Source: Girardinichthys multiradiatus (lineage: Eukaryota > Chordata > Actinopteri > Cyprinodontiformes > Goodeidae). From it: 64,000 nt of DNA. Under the pieces are notes generated by a model that was not told where the DNA came from, made no database searches, and was given only the letters and a program-made list of their open reading frames with translations. Location of the stretch: positions 49,232,860-49,296,859 of the forward strand of contig NC_061805.1 in NCBI RefSeq assembly GCF_021462225.1, in the 5' to 3' direction. Numbering within the stretch: position 1 is the stretch's first letter; each line of letters begins with the position of its first letter. This document shows positions 1 through 10,825 of the stretch, piece after piece. Both the position numbers and the translations under genes were made by a program.

Positions 1-955
1 GAGTCCAACATGCACTGGGAACAGGTCCGACTTAGTGCCGGCAATGCGGACCAAACTCCTGCTCCGCTCGTACAGGGACCGGATGGCCCCTAATAAAGGG
101 CCCCCGATTCCATACTCCTGGAGCACCCCCCACAGGGCATCACGAGGGACACAGTCGAATGCCTTCTCCAGGTCCACAAAACACATGTGAACCGGTTGGG
201 CAAACTCCCATGAACCCTCGAGCATCCTGTAGAGGGTATAGAGCTGGTCCAGTGTTCCACGGCCGGGACGAAAACCACACTGTTCCTCCTGAAGCCGAGG
301 TTCGACTATCGGTCGGACTCTCCTCCTCAATACCCTGGCGTAGGCCTTACCAGGGAGGCTGAGGAGTGTGATCCCCCTGTAGTTGGAACACACCCTCCGG
401 TCACCCTTCTTATGAAGGGGGACCACCACCCCAGTCTGCCAGTCCAGAGGCACTGTCCCCGACCGCCACGCAATGTTGAAGAGGCGTGTCAACCATGACA
501 GCCCTACAACATCCAGACACTTGAGGTACTCAGGGCGGATCTCATCCACCCCCGAAGCCTTGCCACCGCGGAGCTTTTGAACCACCTCGGTGACTTCAGC
601 CTGGGTGATGAAAGAGTCCAACCCCGAGTCCCCAGCCTCTGTTTCCACCACGGAATGCGTGATGGCAGGATTGAGGAGATCCTCGAAGTACTCCTTCCAC
701 CGCCCGATAATGTCCTCAGTCGAGGTCAGCAGTCTCCTGCCCCCACTATAAACAGTGTTGGCAAAGCACTGCTTCCCCCTCCTGAGGCGCCGGACGGTTT
801 GCCAGAATCGCTTCGAGGCCAACCGGTAGTCCTTCTCCATGGCCTCACCGAACTCTTCCCAGGCCCGAGTTTTTGCCTCTGCCACAGCCCGGGCCGCAGC
901 ACGCTTGGCCTCACGGTACCCGTCAGCCGCCTCAGGAGTCCCAAGGTGCTTGTGT
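1..955 (-). mobile_element. LINE (non-LTR retrotransposon) fragment, reverse-transcriptase region
   Basis: The minus strand reads as non-LTR reverse transcriptase without a stop over at least 300-1, and recognisable protein continues up to about 955. Visible pieces are the finger segment with GFRPGRGTLDQLYTLYRML and the motif-A segment FVDLEKAFDCVPRDALWGVL, whose first D is a catalytic aspartate. The motif with the second catalytic pair (YxDD) would lie beyond the left edge. Similarity ends near 955, so the copy is 5'-truncated, as is usual for LINEs. The same family appears to supply the 3'-end fragments at 45306-46860 and 51420-51590, which end in GGAT repeats; a short 3' end running into such repeats is described for fish RTE-clade (Rex3-like) elements. 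The clade is inferred; the reverse-transcriptase identity is secure. Confidence 0.85.
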
Positions 956-1011
956 AAAACATTTTTTGTGTCATACTCAAAGTCATTACAAAATACAATC
1001 ACAGGCTAAGT

Positions 1012-1496
1012 TCTTCAGGAACACCTTGCTAGTACCAGGTTGGACCCCCTTTTCGCTTTAGGAAACTGCGTAAATTTTTGTGTCATAAGTTGAAGTGTTT
1101 GAAACATTTCTCAGACATTTTGCTCCATATTGACATTTTAACAACACACTGTTGCTACAGCTTCGTTGGCATACGTCGCTGATGAGAATCTCCCGTTCCA
1201 CCACAAAGAAGCTCCATCAAATCGAGATCTGGTAACTATGGAGACACTCATTTTCATGTTCAAGAAAGCAGCTTTGTGACATGGTGCATTATCCTGCTGG
1301 ATGTAGCCTTCAGAAGATGGGTACACTGTGGTAATAAAAGGTTGGATATAGTCAGCACCAATACTCCAGGCTGTGGTGTTAAAATAATGTTCTGTACCAA
1401 GGGGCCAGTCCACCACCACCATCAGCCTGAACCATTGAGACAAGCCAGGGTAGATCTACGATTCATGTTAATGCCAAATTCTGATCTGGTCTGTAG
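1012..1496 (-). pseudogene. Tc1-like transposase remnant, part 1 (C-terminal half)
   Basis: On the minus strand the segment 1443-1138 contains TTVYPSSEGYIQQDNAPCHK, the second catalytic aspartate region of a Tc1-like DDE transposase. The DNA further left matches the end of the coding region of a very common fish Tc1 family (CTTGCTAGTACC then GGTTGGACCCCC). The sequence is broken by indels and lacks the outer terminal repeat, so it is dead. It continues after the inserted element, at 2962-3110. A second, better preserved copy of the family is at 21890-22764. Confidence 0.8.
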
Positions 1497-1889
1497 CTAT
1501 GGGGAAAATTTACTGCCGAAAATCAAGAACACATATTTTCAATTTGAGAGCAGGATTTCTTTCTGCTTGCAATTAAAACTTCTGCTTTCTTTCAAATCTG
1601 TTCTCTCTCAAATATTTGTTTCTGCGCTCTGATCTAATGCTTCTTGCATAAATAATTTCTCCTCCTGCTTGCTTCATCCTCCATGCGCGCAAACTTGCTC
1701 TCTGCTCGGATCAAAACTGTGCTCTCAAGTTTCTTTCCTGCATGCAAATTCTTTTTGCTCTCTCTGAGATTAAAGTCGCATTATCTCCTAGCAACAACAT
1801 CAGCCAATAGAATGACAGTGTGCAACTGCTAGGTCACAGGCTTAGTTGGGGTGCGCTTGTTTCCTTCTACTGACTGTGCCTGTGTTGCT
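1497..1889 (+). repeat. Left terminal inverted repeat of nested element
   Basis: Runs from CTATGGGG... to ...GCCTGTGTTGCT and is the reverse complement, with scattered mismatches and small indels, of 2521-2961. Both arms contain an AGCCAATAGAATGACAGTG segment with a CCAAT-type core. Confidence 0.75.
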
Positions 1890-2520
1890 ACAATTGATGA
1901 CTGAGAACATATTTCATTTGGCTCAGCAATTGCTCCAGAATTTGACGCCTCAGCAGAGTCTGTAAAAATGGTAGAAAGTATAACATTATAGTTATTTTTT
2001 TGTGAAGCACTTAAATTATGGAAAATGAAGAATAACCATTTATTTATAAAATGTATGATTCAGATATCATAAATAGCAATCCCAATAAGCAAAAAGAAAG
2101 TGTTTAATTTAACCAAACAAGGACCACACCCTTAAAATGTAAGGTTAGCTTTGTCACCATTTTACTGAAAATATTGTCATAACAGTGATATTGTAAATCA
2201 TTAACTTTATCTTTGATATACCAGATGAATTGGCAAATTTACAATGAAATTCTTAAATATGTCTTTCACTGAAATGATGTGTTTGTCATATTTTATTTTA
2301 ATGTTGTTTATGTTGATAGAAACAGACGTACATATTAAACTACTGAATGTTTAAAATCACCTACTTCAGGATAATTTGAATTATCCATTGTCATTATACT
2401 TTGCTGAGTTGAGCTATCCATTGAAGTAGATTGACCTATTTCACGAAATTGCGATGCGCACCAGATGCATAAAAACACTTACTTCCAGATTTTGCTCCGT
2501 ATGACGTGTGTCAGGGAAGT

Positions 2521-2961
2521 TGCAACACAGGTACGCTCAGTAGAAGGAAACAAGCGCACCCCAACTAAGGCTGTGACTTAGCAGTTGCACACTGTCATTC
2601 TATTGGCTGATTTGGTTGCTAGGAGATGATACGACTTTAATCTGAGAGAGAGCAAAAAGAATTTGCGAGCAGGGAAGAAACTTGAGAGCACAGTTTTGAT
2701 CCGAGCTGAAAGAAAGTTTGTGCACATGGAGGATGAAACAAGCAGGAGGAGAAATTATTTATGCAAGAAGCATTAGATCAGAGCGCAAAAACAAAGATTT
2801 GAGAGAGAACAGAGTATATTTGAAAGAAAGCAGAAGTTTCAAGTGCAAGCATTACTAGTTTTAAGTACAAGCATTACAAAGTTTGAGCACAAGCAGAATT
2901 AAATCCTGCTTTCAGATTGAAAATATGTGCTCTTGATTTTTGGCAGTAAATTTCCCCCATA
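2521..2961 (-). repeat. Right terminal inverted repeat of nested element
   Basis: Begins TGCAACACAGG and ends TTTCCCCCAT; inverted partner of 1497-1889. It is about 50 bp longer because of a local expansion around 2850-2900, where short AAG-CATTAC-type units repeat. Confidence 0.75.
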
Positions 2962-3110
2962 TGAAGGTCTCAGTTAAAATCGCGACTTATCGGACCTCGC
3001 AAGCTTTTTCCAATCTCTTAATGTCCAAATTTTGTAAGCGTGTGTAAACTGAAGTCTCAGTTTCCTGTTCTTAGTGGACAGAGTGGCACCAAGTGTGGTC
3101 TTTCACCAGG
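2962..3110 (-). pseudogene. Tc1-like remnant, part 2 (continues 1012-1496)
   Basis: The DNA resumes the same Tc1 family right after the nested element: the segments matching the family's TTTTTCCAATCTTCTATTG and CTCAGTTTCCTGTTCTTAG stretches are recognisable at about 3008-3076, then GTGGCACCAAGTGTGGTCTT. Together with 1012-1496 this brackets the insertion. No coding capacity remains. Confidence 0.7.
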
Positions 3111-3489
3111 TTAATGCCTCCTGTTTCTGTTCTTACAAACATCAATTGAGCGCAGGGCCACACACTGTCAGCAGGGGGCGCTTTCTGTTGCTCTGGCCAG
3201 TTGTTAATACCCCCATTCTCTTACCTCGCTGCACATGGCATGAGTGACATTTGCCAATATAAACAGAGGGACTTTTTTCTAGCAAAATGTTACACATGCA
3301 TAAAATATGCCCAACAAGTTAAACTGTAGAGTTGCATATTTGAAATGGACTTCCTCTATAGATTCTTCTTCTGCTACCAAGTTTGAATACAGGCAGATTT
3401 AATCTGCAGCGATATCTGTTTGAAATCACAACTGCAATGAGGGTCAATGAGTGTCAAGCGCCTGAAGCAATGGTATAAACATTAATTTA
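3111..3489. other. No gene seen (probable fras1 intron 1)
   Basis: AT-rich non-coding sequence with no ORF, splice-compatible exon or recognisable repeat. Confidence 0.6.
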
Positions 3490-3835
3490 ATTTAATTCAA
3501 TATAGTCTATTTATATAGCACAAATTCACAACACATCATCTTAAGGCACTTTACAAAAACAGTAAATTCAATTCCATCCAGACTCGAAGTCAAGTACATT
3601 ACATACATTCCTAATTTATCAAACAATGCAGTAAAGTTCAGTTTATTATTCAGATTAGTTAAAAGTTTTTCTATCTAAGGAAACCCAGCAGATTCCATCC
3701 AGTCAGAGACTTGTAGCATTCACTCCTCCTGGATGAGCATGTAGAGACAGTGGAGAGGAAAAGTCCCTATTAAAAGGGAGAAACCTCCAGCAGAACCAGA
3801 ACGAGACTCAGTGTGAGCAGCCATCTGCCACGACG
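3490..3835 (-). mobile_element. LINE 3'-end fragment
   Basis: On the minus strand it reads a motif-rich 3' UTR shared with 9440-9640 and 61780-62155: the segments for GCTGCTCACACTGAG, CTGCTGGAGGTTTCT, TCTCCACTGTCTCTACATG, GGATGGAATCTGCTGGG, and finally a GTGCTATATAAATAGACT tail followed by AT-rich simple sequence. Three copies with one shared end define it as an interspersed repeat. No coding region is left. Confidence 0.75.
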
Positions 3836-5699
3836 TACTGGGAGGCGTGGCTTCAAAGTGACGCTCCTGATGCCTGAATTTGTTTAACACATCTGGTGGG
3901 TGAAATTCCCAACCTTTCTGCATAATTCGGGTCAATAGGGGGTCAATAGGGGGTACATGTGCCAGTCTTAACACCTTTCCTGGTTCATATGTTGAGTGAA
4001 GCTTAAAAGCAACAATTACAAACAAGGCATAAAAACCTAAAGAACAGCATCAAATAACACAGCAAAAAGAGAGAAAATCCAATTAACAGAAAAACCTTCT
4101 GAATCATCGTAGATTCTGCCTCCATAAAACAAGGCTCATAAAAAGAAAATATCTCCAGAACTTGACTCAACCTTCAGAGCCCTGACCTCAACCTCATCCA
4201 GCACCTGTAGGATGAACTGGAAAACCAATCAGCCATTTTTCCTGAAAAAATCCATAATCTGAAAGGAAAAAATGAGTAAACTTTCTGGAAGTTGATTTAC
4301 TGAGCTGGTTTTAGATATTTTTAAAATGACATAAATTGCATTTGAGTGCAGGCATCAGCTTCGTCTGCAGAATAACAAGGATACTTCTCATCTCTGACAC
4401 CTAAGCCAAACATGACTTCTTTCAACAGTAAATCTAAAGCCATGATATGAGCATCCAGAAGCAGGCCTGAAAGGACAAAAAATAAAAAGAAAAAACTAAA
4501 GCTCTTTTCGCCAATACCCAGCAGAAGCAGAAAAACAAAACTCAAAGTTCATTCTCTCTGTGAGAGGAGCCTAACGTTCTGCAAGCAGAGCAGCGGGAGT
4601 CTGACGCAGAGCCGCATCGTCACCATTATCATCCACAAAGTCAGTATCTGGCTTGCATTATAGATGAGACGCATCTTCTCAGCTACATTTCTGACAGAGG
4701 ATATGCACCAATCCCAAATGATATAATATGTACTCCTTTTATCACCCATCTCTGCATACAGAAACTTAACAGCTTCATCCGTCAGTCTCAATAACCTGGC
4801 AAAGTCCCCCGTAAATAATGCATGGCTACTTCCCCATTAAGCTTTACAGACGCACCAAACTTTGCACGCAGACGTGGTGGAAATTTTAACCAGGGGTAAA
4901 ACGGCAAAAAAGTGTTGAAGCACCTACCGCATAGAGCGATCCCTCGTAGAGACAAGCTCCTGGGATAAAAAGAGAGGAAAGAAACACCGTTAGAGCCTGG
5001 TTGGATCTGAATGTAGTCAGAATTACTGCAGATGTTTAAATCAAACAGCATACAAGGAAGCAATCAATTCCTTTCAGTCTGTGAAATAGGGCTTATGATC
5101 CCGTTGTGGGTTGTTGGGAGCTGTCAAGATTTAAAAGTGATCAATACATCTGAGCAACACAAAGAAGAGTAGCAGATGGATAAAAAGATCCTCAAAACTG
5201 GTTTTCAACAAATGCAAAATACGTTCCCAATGTAAAATGGAGGGAAAATGGGTTTGATGTGACGTAATTAGTCTGAGAACGGCACCTTAAGATATGTTTT
5301 GAATGTATTGAACTTTCTTCAGGGATTAGGAACCTTTGGGATTGAATTTTACTTGGACCCATGCATGTTCCAGAAACTAAACATGCATTACAACAAGAAC
5401 TGCAATCCTGGAGAGATCCTGGTTTTCATAGTAATCTTGATTTAATGTCTAACAGTTTGTGCTACTGATGTAACAGTCCTGAAAATAAAACTATTACACA
5501 GTTCTGAAAATGTGAAAGTGAAGGTGCCCTCACCTCATTTCCTATTTGTCATGTGTACGTGTGAAGATAAAGAGGACTTTGTGGAACATCAAGTCCAGTC
5601 ATATCTAAAGCGTATGCATCGCTGTTGTGTGTATTGGGATTATAGGTGTCTGGACCGAGTCAGGATGAGGTGTGTTACTTTGCTATGACGTCACAGTCT
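3836..5699. other. No gene seen (probable fras1 intron 1)
   Basis: Scattered short ORFs on both strands show no family resemblance and no flanking splice sites of quality. Minus-strand ORFs at 4321-5063 are low in conserved features and look like chance. A fras1 exon cannot be excluded, but no cysteine-rich VWC-type segment was seen. Confidence 0.5.
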
Positions 5700-5826
5700 T
5701 GTTTAATTCATCCATCCATCCATTTTTTATACCCGCTTCTTCCACACAGGGTCGTAGGGAAGCTGGTGCTTATCTCCACCAGTCTGCCCCCGAGAGACAG
5801 GGTTCACCCTGGACAGGTTGCCAGTT
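5700..5826 (-). repeat. LINE/SINE 3'-tail fragment with ATCC repeats
   Basis: Begins with (CATC)n then TTTTTTATACCCGCTTCTTCC and GGTTCACCCTGGACAGGTTGCC, which is the standard 3' end of a widespread fish retroposon lying on the minus strand. Confidence 0.65.
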
Positions 5827-6049
5827 TGTTTAATTGATTTAATTCATATCTAGAGATTAATTTATGATCTGGGAATTACATTTCCATTCTCTATGAGATT
5901 TGCTTTGCTTGTGATCATAATATGAACCCCACAAAGTTAAATGTGTAGCAAAGTGATGCTGGATCTTCCTGTGCCATTAAAGCAGAGGGCAGATCCGCAT
6001 GATTGGTTCTGACCACTGATCAGCAGGTCAAGCACACACTAGTCCAGAC

Positions 6050-6139
6050 ACCTATGCCACAAGGAATTTGGCAGTTCTGAAGGAGTCCAACACAGTAAAA
6101 GCAAGGGGTACCTAATAAAGTGGCAGTGAGTGTATATCC
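6050..6139 (+). mobile_element. Tc1-like 3' end fragment with terminal repeat
   Basis: Carries GGCAGTTCTGAAGG, then GGTACCTAATAAAGTGGCAG and TGAGTGTAT: the last transposase codons and terminal inverted repeat of the Tc1 family also found at 21890-22764. Only the end survives. Confidence 0.7.
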
Positions 6140-9100
6140 ACAGAAACCACTAACAACTAGTCTCCTGAGCAAACTGACAGGCAAATTCTCAGAAAAACAT
6201 GAGTCTTTAAGGCCAAATTCTCTAATAGAGCTTTGAACTTTTATTAAAACAAACCTTTTAGGTAAAACTGAGAAAATCTTTTTCAATACCTTATATCTCT
6301 TCCCCCTAATTAGAGGATTTTCCACTCGTTTACGTTTAAAGCAACATGAACAGTGACCATTAAATCCTCTTTAATGGAAACAAAAACATGCAGTCCTAAA
6401 CTGGGATGGCAGGGTGGGTGCTGATGGTAATCTCTGCTCAATTTAAGGGCCAAATGTTAAGAAAACAGCAACAGACAAGACACATGGAGTTACGCGTCGG
6501 CACAGCTTGGGGTCTGAGCTCTACGTTACAAGACTGAGGAAATGTGAGACGTCTCAGGAGAAAGCAGAGCCAGAGGTAGACATTTATCATAATGCTCCAA
6601 AAGGGAAAAACAAGTGTACAGTTGTTGTCCTCATTAAAGACGCCCAACAGCAAATCTCTTTATGTCGCTGCTTCTTGTTGTGTCTGTGTGGCAGAAAGAG
6701 AGCTCAGCAATATATAATCTGGCAGTTTAATCAGTTCAGGCCAAATACAGGGAAAGTTTGCTTTGCACTTCTGCCAGTAATGAAAACTGCTTCCAAAAAC
6801 ACATTACCAGTTCAGATTTCCCACCAATTGTCTGCAAATGTGAGGCTTTAATTAACCAATCAAATGTGGTTGTCTTTAGGAGACAAGTATGCATTTAATA
6901 TAATCTGATTTCATAGAAGCACATTGTTTTCATATTATTTTAGCAGGAGGAGAGGAATTTCTGAGACAAACTGCCCAAATGCATTAAAATAGTTTTATTA
7001 TTATTGTTGGTAAAGCTTTTGGTCTTAATGGATTAAAAAATAAAAACTAATTTTCTGCACACATGGAGGAAAACCTTTAGTCCTATTTTAAAATTCCACA
7101 GGTAAAACATTTCCTTTGGTTTTGTTCTAACTAAACCTCATTTTAAGCTAATTTAAAGGTTCTGCTTCAATATTTAAATAAGGTTTGATTTGAGCTTCAA
7201 GATGGACAAATCCAGATAAAAACATGCTGCAATTTCCACCTTTAAAGCTAATGTTTCACGCAGCATCTCCTAGATGTATCTGGTGCATCTGACGTTTTCT
7301 TGTGATCCGCCCGCAAAGGTCTAAACAAGTTCATCTTAGTTTTAATCACAGACGTTTAAGGTTAAATTTCACATATTTAAAAATAAGCGCTTTCGGTTTC
7401 ACACCACCGTAACCAGAGTTAACTAAACCATTTAAGCGCTAAAAGAAATATTTTCCCAGTACATCAGGATATTTTCACTCTGTTTCAGCTGCTTTTAATG
7501 CTTGGGAAGGGAAACCTGTTCACTAAGTTTTTAAGTGAGGAATGTTTGCCAGTTTTGTTTTTTTTTCTGAGTTTTTGCACAAAATGAACAGCGTATTTCA
7601 TCTAAGTTCAATATAGTTCATTATTGGACAAGGTGAAGCTCTAATCGATTCATCTAATTAAGCTGACTGATTGGTATAAAGGAGGAGCAGATGTGCTGAA
7701 ATCATTGCCTCCTTGTGTTAGCGATTGAAAAGCTGCAGCCATCATCAATTCACATCAACACAGACACGAAAGAAGCTGCTGGGAGGAATTTTACAGACAA
7801 GAGAAAAGTTTTCTGGATCATCAAAAACGTCAAAGGGGGGAACTTTAGCTGCAGAGAAGAAGCTTCAGGGTGTCCAATAGGGCCCAGCAAGCTGCAGAAT
7901 CTTCTCCTCCTAAAGAGGGTGCTGCAGATATATGTAGCCACCAGTGCAGAGCTTGCTTAGAGGCAGCAAAGAACTTCTAAAAAAAACATCTGGGTTATTG
8001 TTCTGATTATCCAAGAAGAATCTGGTGAAGATCTGTGCATTTCCCTGCATGATGTGTCTCAAAGCTAAAGTGAGAACAAAATAGCATCAGGAGATGCCTG
8101 TTCTGAGTCGGGGAGACTCCCCAGGTCTCCCCAAGTCTGAACCCAACTGAGAACGTATCTTCAGTTCTCATAAAGCAGGTGGAGAAACAAAAGCCAGCAA
8201 AAAAGCATCACCATCAGGCAGGATCTGGCCCAAAAGTTGGTGTCCAGCATATCAGAGAGGGCTATGGAAGCTTTAAGAATAAGGATAAATTCTCTTTGCA
8301 TAAATTTGATGGACTTGTAGATAAAAGCCTTTAAATGTGTTAAATAAAATGTTTTACATTTATTCAGAATAAAATGGAAACATGAATATAACACTGCAGT
8401 TGGGTTACTTCCTCCACTTTCAGCCTTTCTCTTTTAGATGTTCCAACGGTTTAAAAGTAAAAGTTTAGAAATCTTTGGATCTTTAAAGCGATGCTCTGTG
8501 AGAAACAAGTGCAGCCAAACTTCAAAGCCGCTTTGAGGATGAGGATAATTTAAATAGGACCCCTGCAGGATTACTTACTGGAATAATCACAAAGGTGAGC
8601 GCACTTTGGAGAATGAGTCTGCAGACTACAAAGGAGTCTGAGCTGAAAACACCCAAGTCTCATTCTTTTTCAAACTTTTGTCCAGCATCATCTTCGAATC
8701 CACCTGCAGCACGAACCATCAATAAAGCTTTAACATTCATAGCCAAGGTGCTTTCTTTTCAGAGGATTGAAAACTAGAGGGGCATGAAAGTTTGAATGTT
8801 ATTGAAGCATCAGCTGCCAAGCAGATTGGACGCATGCCAAGATGAGGATTTTGGGAGTCAGAGTCTGTGAGCAGAGCAAATTTTCAGTCTGGATCTCTCC
8901 TCTCCTGCAGGTGAGCAGGGTTTAAAAAGTTTAAGGAGGGAAAGAGAATGGTTCTGTTCAAGAACAGTGGCGTAGGAGTCAGTCCATAACTTGCTCTGAG
9001 ACACGGGGAGGGGATCCTGTGATTGAGCACAGGCTGATTTTCTTTCTGATGAGGGCAACAAGGGATACGTTTCAATGTGTTTGGATAATTAGACGGATAA

Positions 9101-9439
9101 AAATGCACAACTCAGACAACAAGCTGCCTTTCCGGTCAGATTCTGCTACGGTCGGATGAATGTGGCGGCCGAAACCTAAACAGTTAATAAAACAACATGC
9201 AGCTAAGGCTTATCCTAATTCATTCAGGGTCCTTTTTGAATTCTCAAACTGACTTTGAAGTTTTGTAGATTTGCAGACCAAGAGATGTGAAGTCTTCTCA
9301 TTAACTGTGTGTTTTTGTAAAGATGCACAAAGCCTGTCTTTCAGCCACTCATGGCAGGGCTGAAATATAGACTAATGTTGTGGTGATATGGTGTAAAGCT
9401 GAGTTAGAGCTGATGTGTTTAGCTGTGTTTCTCTCCTAG
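6140..9439. other. No gene seen (probable fras1 intron 1)
   Basis: 3.3 kb of AT-rich DNA. Several ORFs of 60-115 codons exist on both strands (for example 6507-6851 plus and 8161-8394 minus) but none shows a domain, a family resemblance, or a start context with continuation across splice sites. Confidence 0.5.
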
Positions 9440-9640
9440 ATGAAGCCACCAACAGAGATGGTGTCATCACAAGCTGCCTCTGATAAAGGGATTGCTGCAA
9501 AGTTAATACATCGTTCCAGTCTACTGTCCACTGTTGCCACAACATTGTTGAGGAGGAGGTATTGCTCCATCTACATGTAAAGAGTTTTGAGAAAGCTTAG
9601 TGCCTATAAATAATAAACTGAACTGAATTTGTGTTTAGAT
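9440..9640 (+). mobile_element. LINE 3'-end fragment
   Basis: Same 3' end as 61780-62155: GATTGCTGCAAAGT, CTGTCCACTG, GAGGAGG with TGCT, and a final TATAAATAATAAACTGAACTG tail. Diverged and non-coding. Confidence 0.65.
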
Positions 9641-9980
9641 GCACCTTCAGCACAAGGTTTTTCTGATGGATGAAAATCTAATTTTTGGACTTCTGCAATA
9701 TTAAGATGCCATTTGAATTAGTTTCTGCTCTCAGACAATAATTTACAGCACAATGGCTCTTGTTCCAAAGACAAGATGTAAAGTTATTATTCTGGTCACA
9801 ACTTTCCTTTCCCCACCAGAGTCCCCTCTCTGCACAGTGTAGAGAAAAATCATCCACAATCAGGTCAAATTCAGGCTCCTCAGCTCTGCTGCAGAAGCGC
9901 AAGGTTGCTCTCCACAACTCCTGACCTACATAACAAACCGGACAACTGGTTAGGCTTTAAAAAATAGAGACCAAAAATAC
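9641..9980. other. No gene seen (start of probable fras1 intron 1)
   Basis: Lies directly downstream, on the minus strand, of the predicted fras1 exon-1 donor. A 79-codon minus ORF (9917-9678) has no recognisable feature. Confidence 0.5.
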
Positions 9981-10054
9981 CAACCGTGTGCCCCTCTGGG
10001 GACAGTGAGGACCCCCAACAGGGCGCCAACAAACATCCACCATCCAGCACTCAT
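9981..10054 (-). CDS. fras1: Probable fras1 exon 1 (signal peptide)
   Basis: The minus strand has an ATG at 10054 followed by 24 codons and two bases (TG), then a donor GTATTT. The peptide begins MSAGWWMFVGALLGVLTV and ends PRGAHG: a short N-terminus, hydrophobic core and small-residue cleavage region typical of a secretory signal. The split TG codon is compatible with Cys or Trp; Cys would fit the mature FRAS1 N-terminus, which starts at a cysteine-rich VWC region. FRAS1 is a large extracellular-matrix protein of the Fraser complex at epithelial basement membranes. Sequence alone would support only 'signal-peptide exon'. The name comes from synteny: human FRAS1 lies just beyond MRPL1 in the same orientation. 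The remaining exons would be beyond the left edge, after an intron over 9.9 kb. Confidence 0.6.
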
Positions 10055-10620
10055 GGTCGGACCCGCAGCGGGCGATAAATCCAGATCCACTCAGGAGGAG
10101 AAACACGCGTCTCTGTGTTTCAGTGTTTCTAGTTGAAATAAAAGCGATCCTCTCTGTGCATCATTGCCGTCCAACCAGCAGAGATCCAATAAAAACAGAG
10201 GCGGAAAAACAGGAGCGGAGAGACGGAGCGCGCCGGGTCCGACTCCTGAGCGCTGCGCTCCGGGGCTGGAATGCAGCGCGATCCGGTAACCTGGAAAAGT
10301 GTCCTGCTGCTTCTCTCTCCGCCTGCTAACGTCTCTGACTGCTCGGTCACACACAGAACTCTGACTTTTAAAATATCACAAACAGGTCTGTCCAGCAGCA
10401 GCAGCAGCCGGGAGTCTTTTAAAAGCCGAGGCGCATGACGGAGAGAGGCGGTCGGATTTCGTTGCGCGGTGTTTGCAGACACTTCTTGTCCTCCTCTCTC
10501 CAGGAGGACGTCCCACCTCCGTCCTCTGCTGCCTCCCCCCTCTCCCTCCACCTCACAGATATAATCTCACATGATGGGGACTCCGCTCCTGCGGGATTAA
10601 ACCGGGCCGGAGGGAGATAG
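10055..10620 (-). promoter_or_regulatory. CpG-rich promoter / 5' UTR region of probable fras1
   Basis: Immediately upstream of the predicted fras1 ATG, GC content and CpG frequency rise sharply (for example GGAGCGCGCCGGGTCC near 10206) compared with the AT-rich surroundings. This is the usual look of a vertebrate CpG promoter. The transcription start is not resolved. Overlapping ORFs on both strands here are products of GC richness. Confidence 0.55.
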
Positions 10621-10825
10621 TGGAAAGGAATTTGGATCGTGGGTTTAATCCCATTTTGCTACGAAATCTGAGGTTTACTAAATTAATGAATCACTTCTCT
10701 CCCTGCAGGGTCTCTGTGGTTGGTTCTCACTTTAACATTGTTTTATTACCATTTTATCACTCTCTGAACTCTACACTCACTTTTAAATGCATTGCAAACG
10801 TTTTCACAAGTTTTCACACCTCTTG

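Larger units (their letters stand above)
1497..2961. mobile_element. Non-autonomous element with ~400-bp terminal inverted repeats, nested in a Tc1 copy
   Basis: The left arm 1497-1889 is repeated in inverted, diverged form at 2521-2961. Paired landmarks include AAATTTACTGCC near the outer ends, the TAATTTCTCCTCCTGCTTG segment, GGAGATAA/TTATCTCC-like pieces, and GGTGCGCTTGTTTCCTTCTAC near the inner ends. The right arm has extra short repeats (acaagcattac) and is longer. The 630-bp centre (1890-2520) has no ORF of note. Flanking DNA on both sides belongs to one Tc1-like copy, so this is a later insertion. I could not read a clean target duplication, so the superfamily is not assigned. Identity as an inverted-repeat transposon derivative is well supported. 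Confidence 0.75.

Noticed and set aside
9678..9917. Minus ORF just downstream of fras1 exon 1 as fras1 exon 2
   Set aside because: Does not show the expected cysteine spacing of the VWC region, and there is no convincing acceptor in the right phase.
10129..10551. 140-codon minus ORF upstream of fras1
   Set aside because: Lies in CpG-rich DNA where stops are rare, overlaps ORFs on the other strand, and shows no domain.
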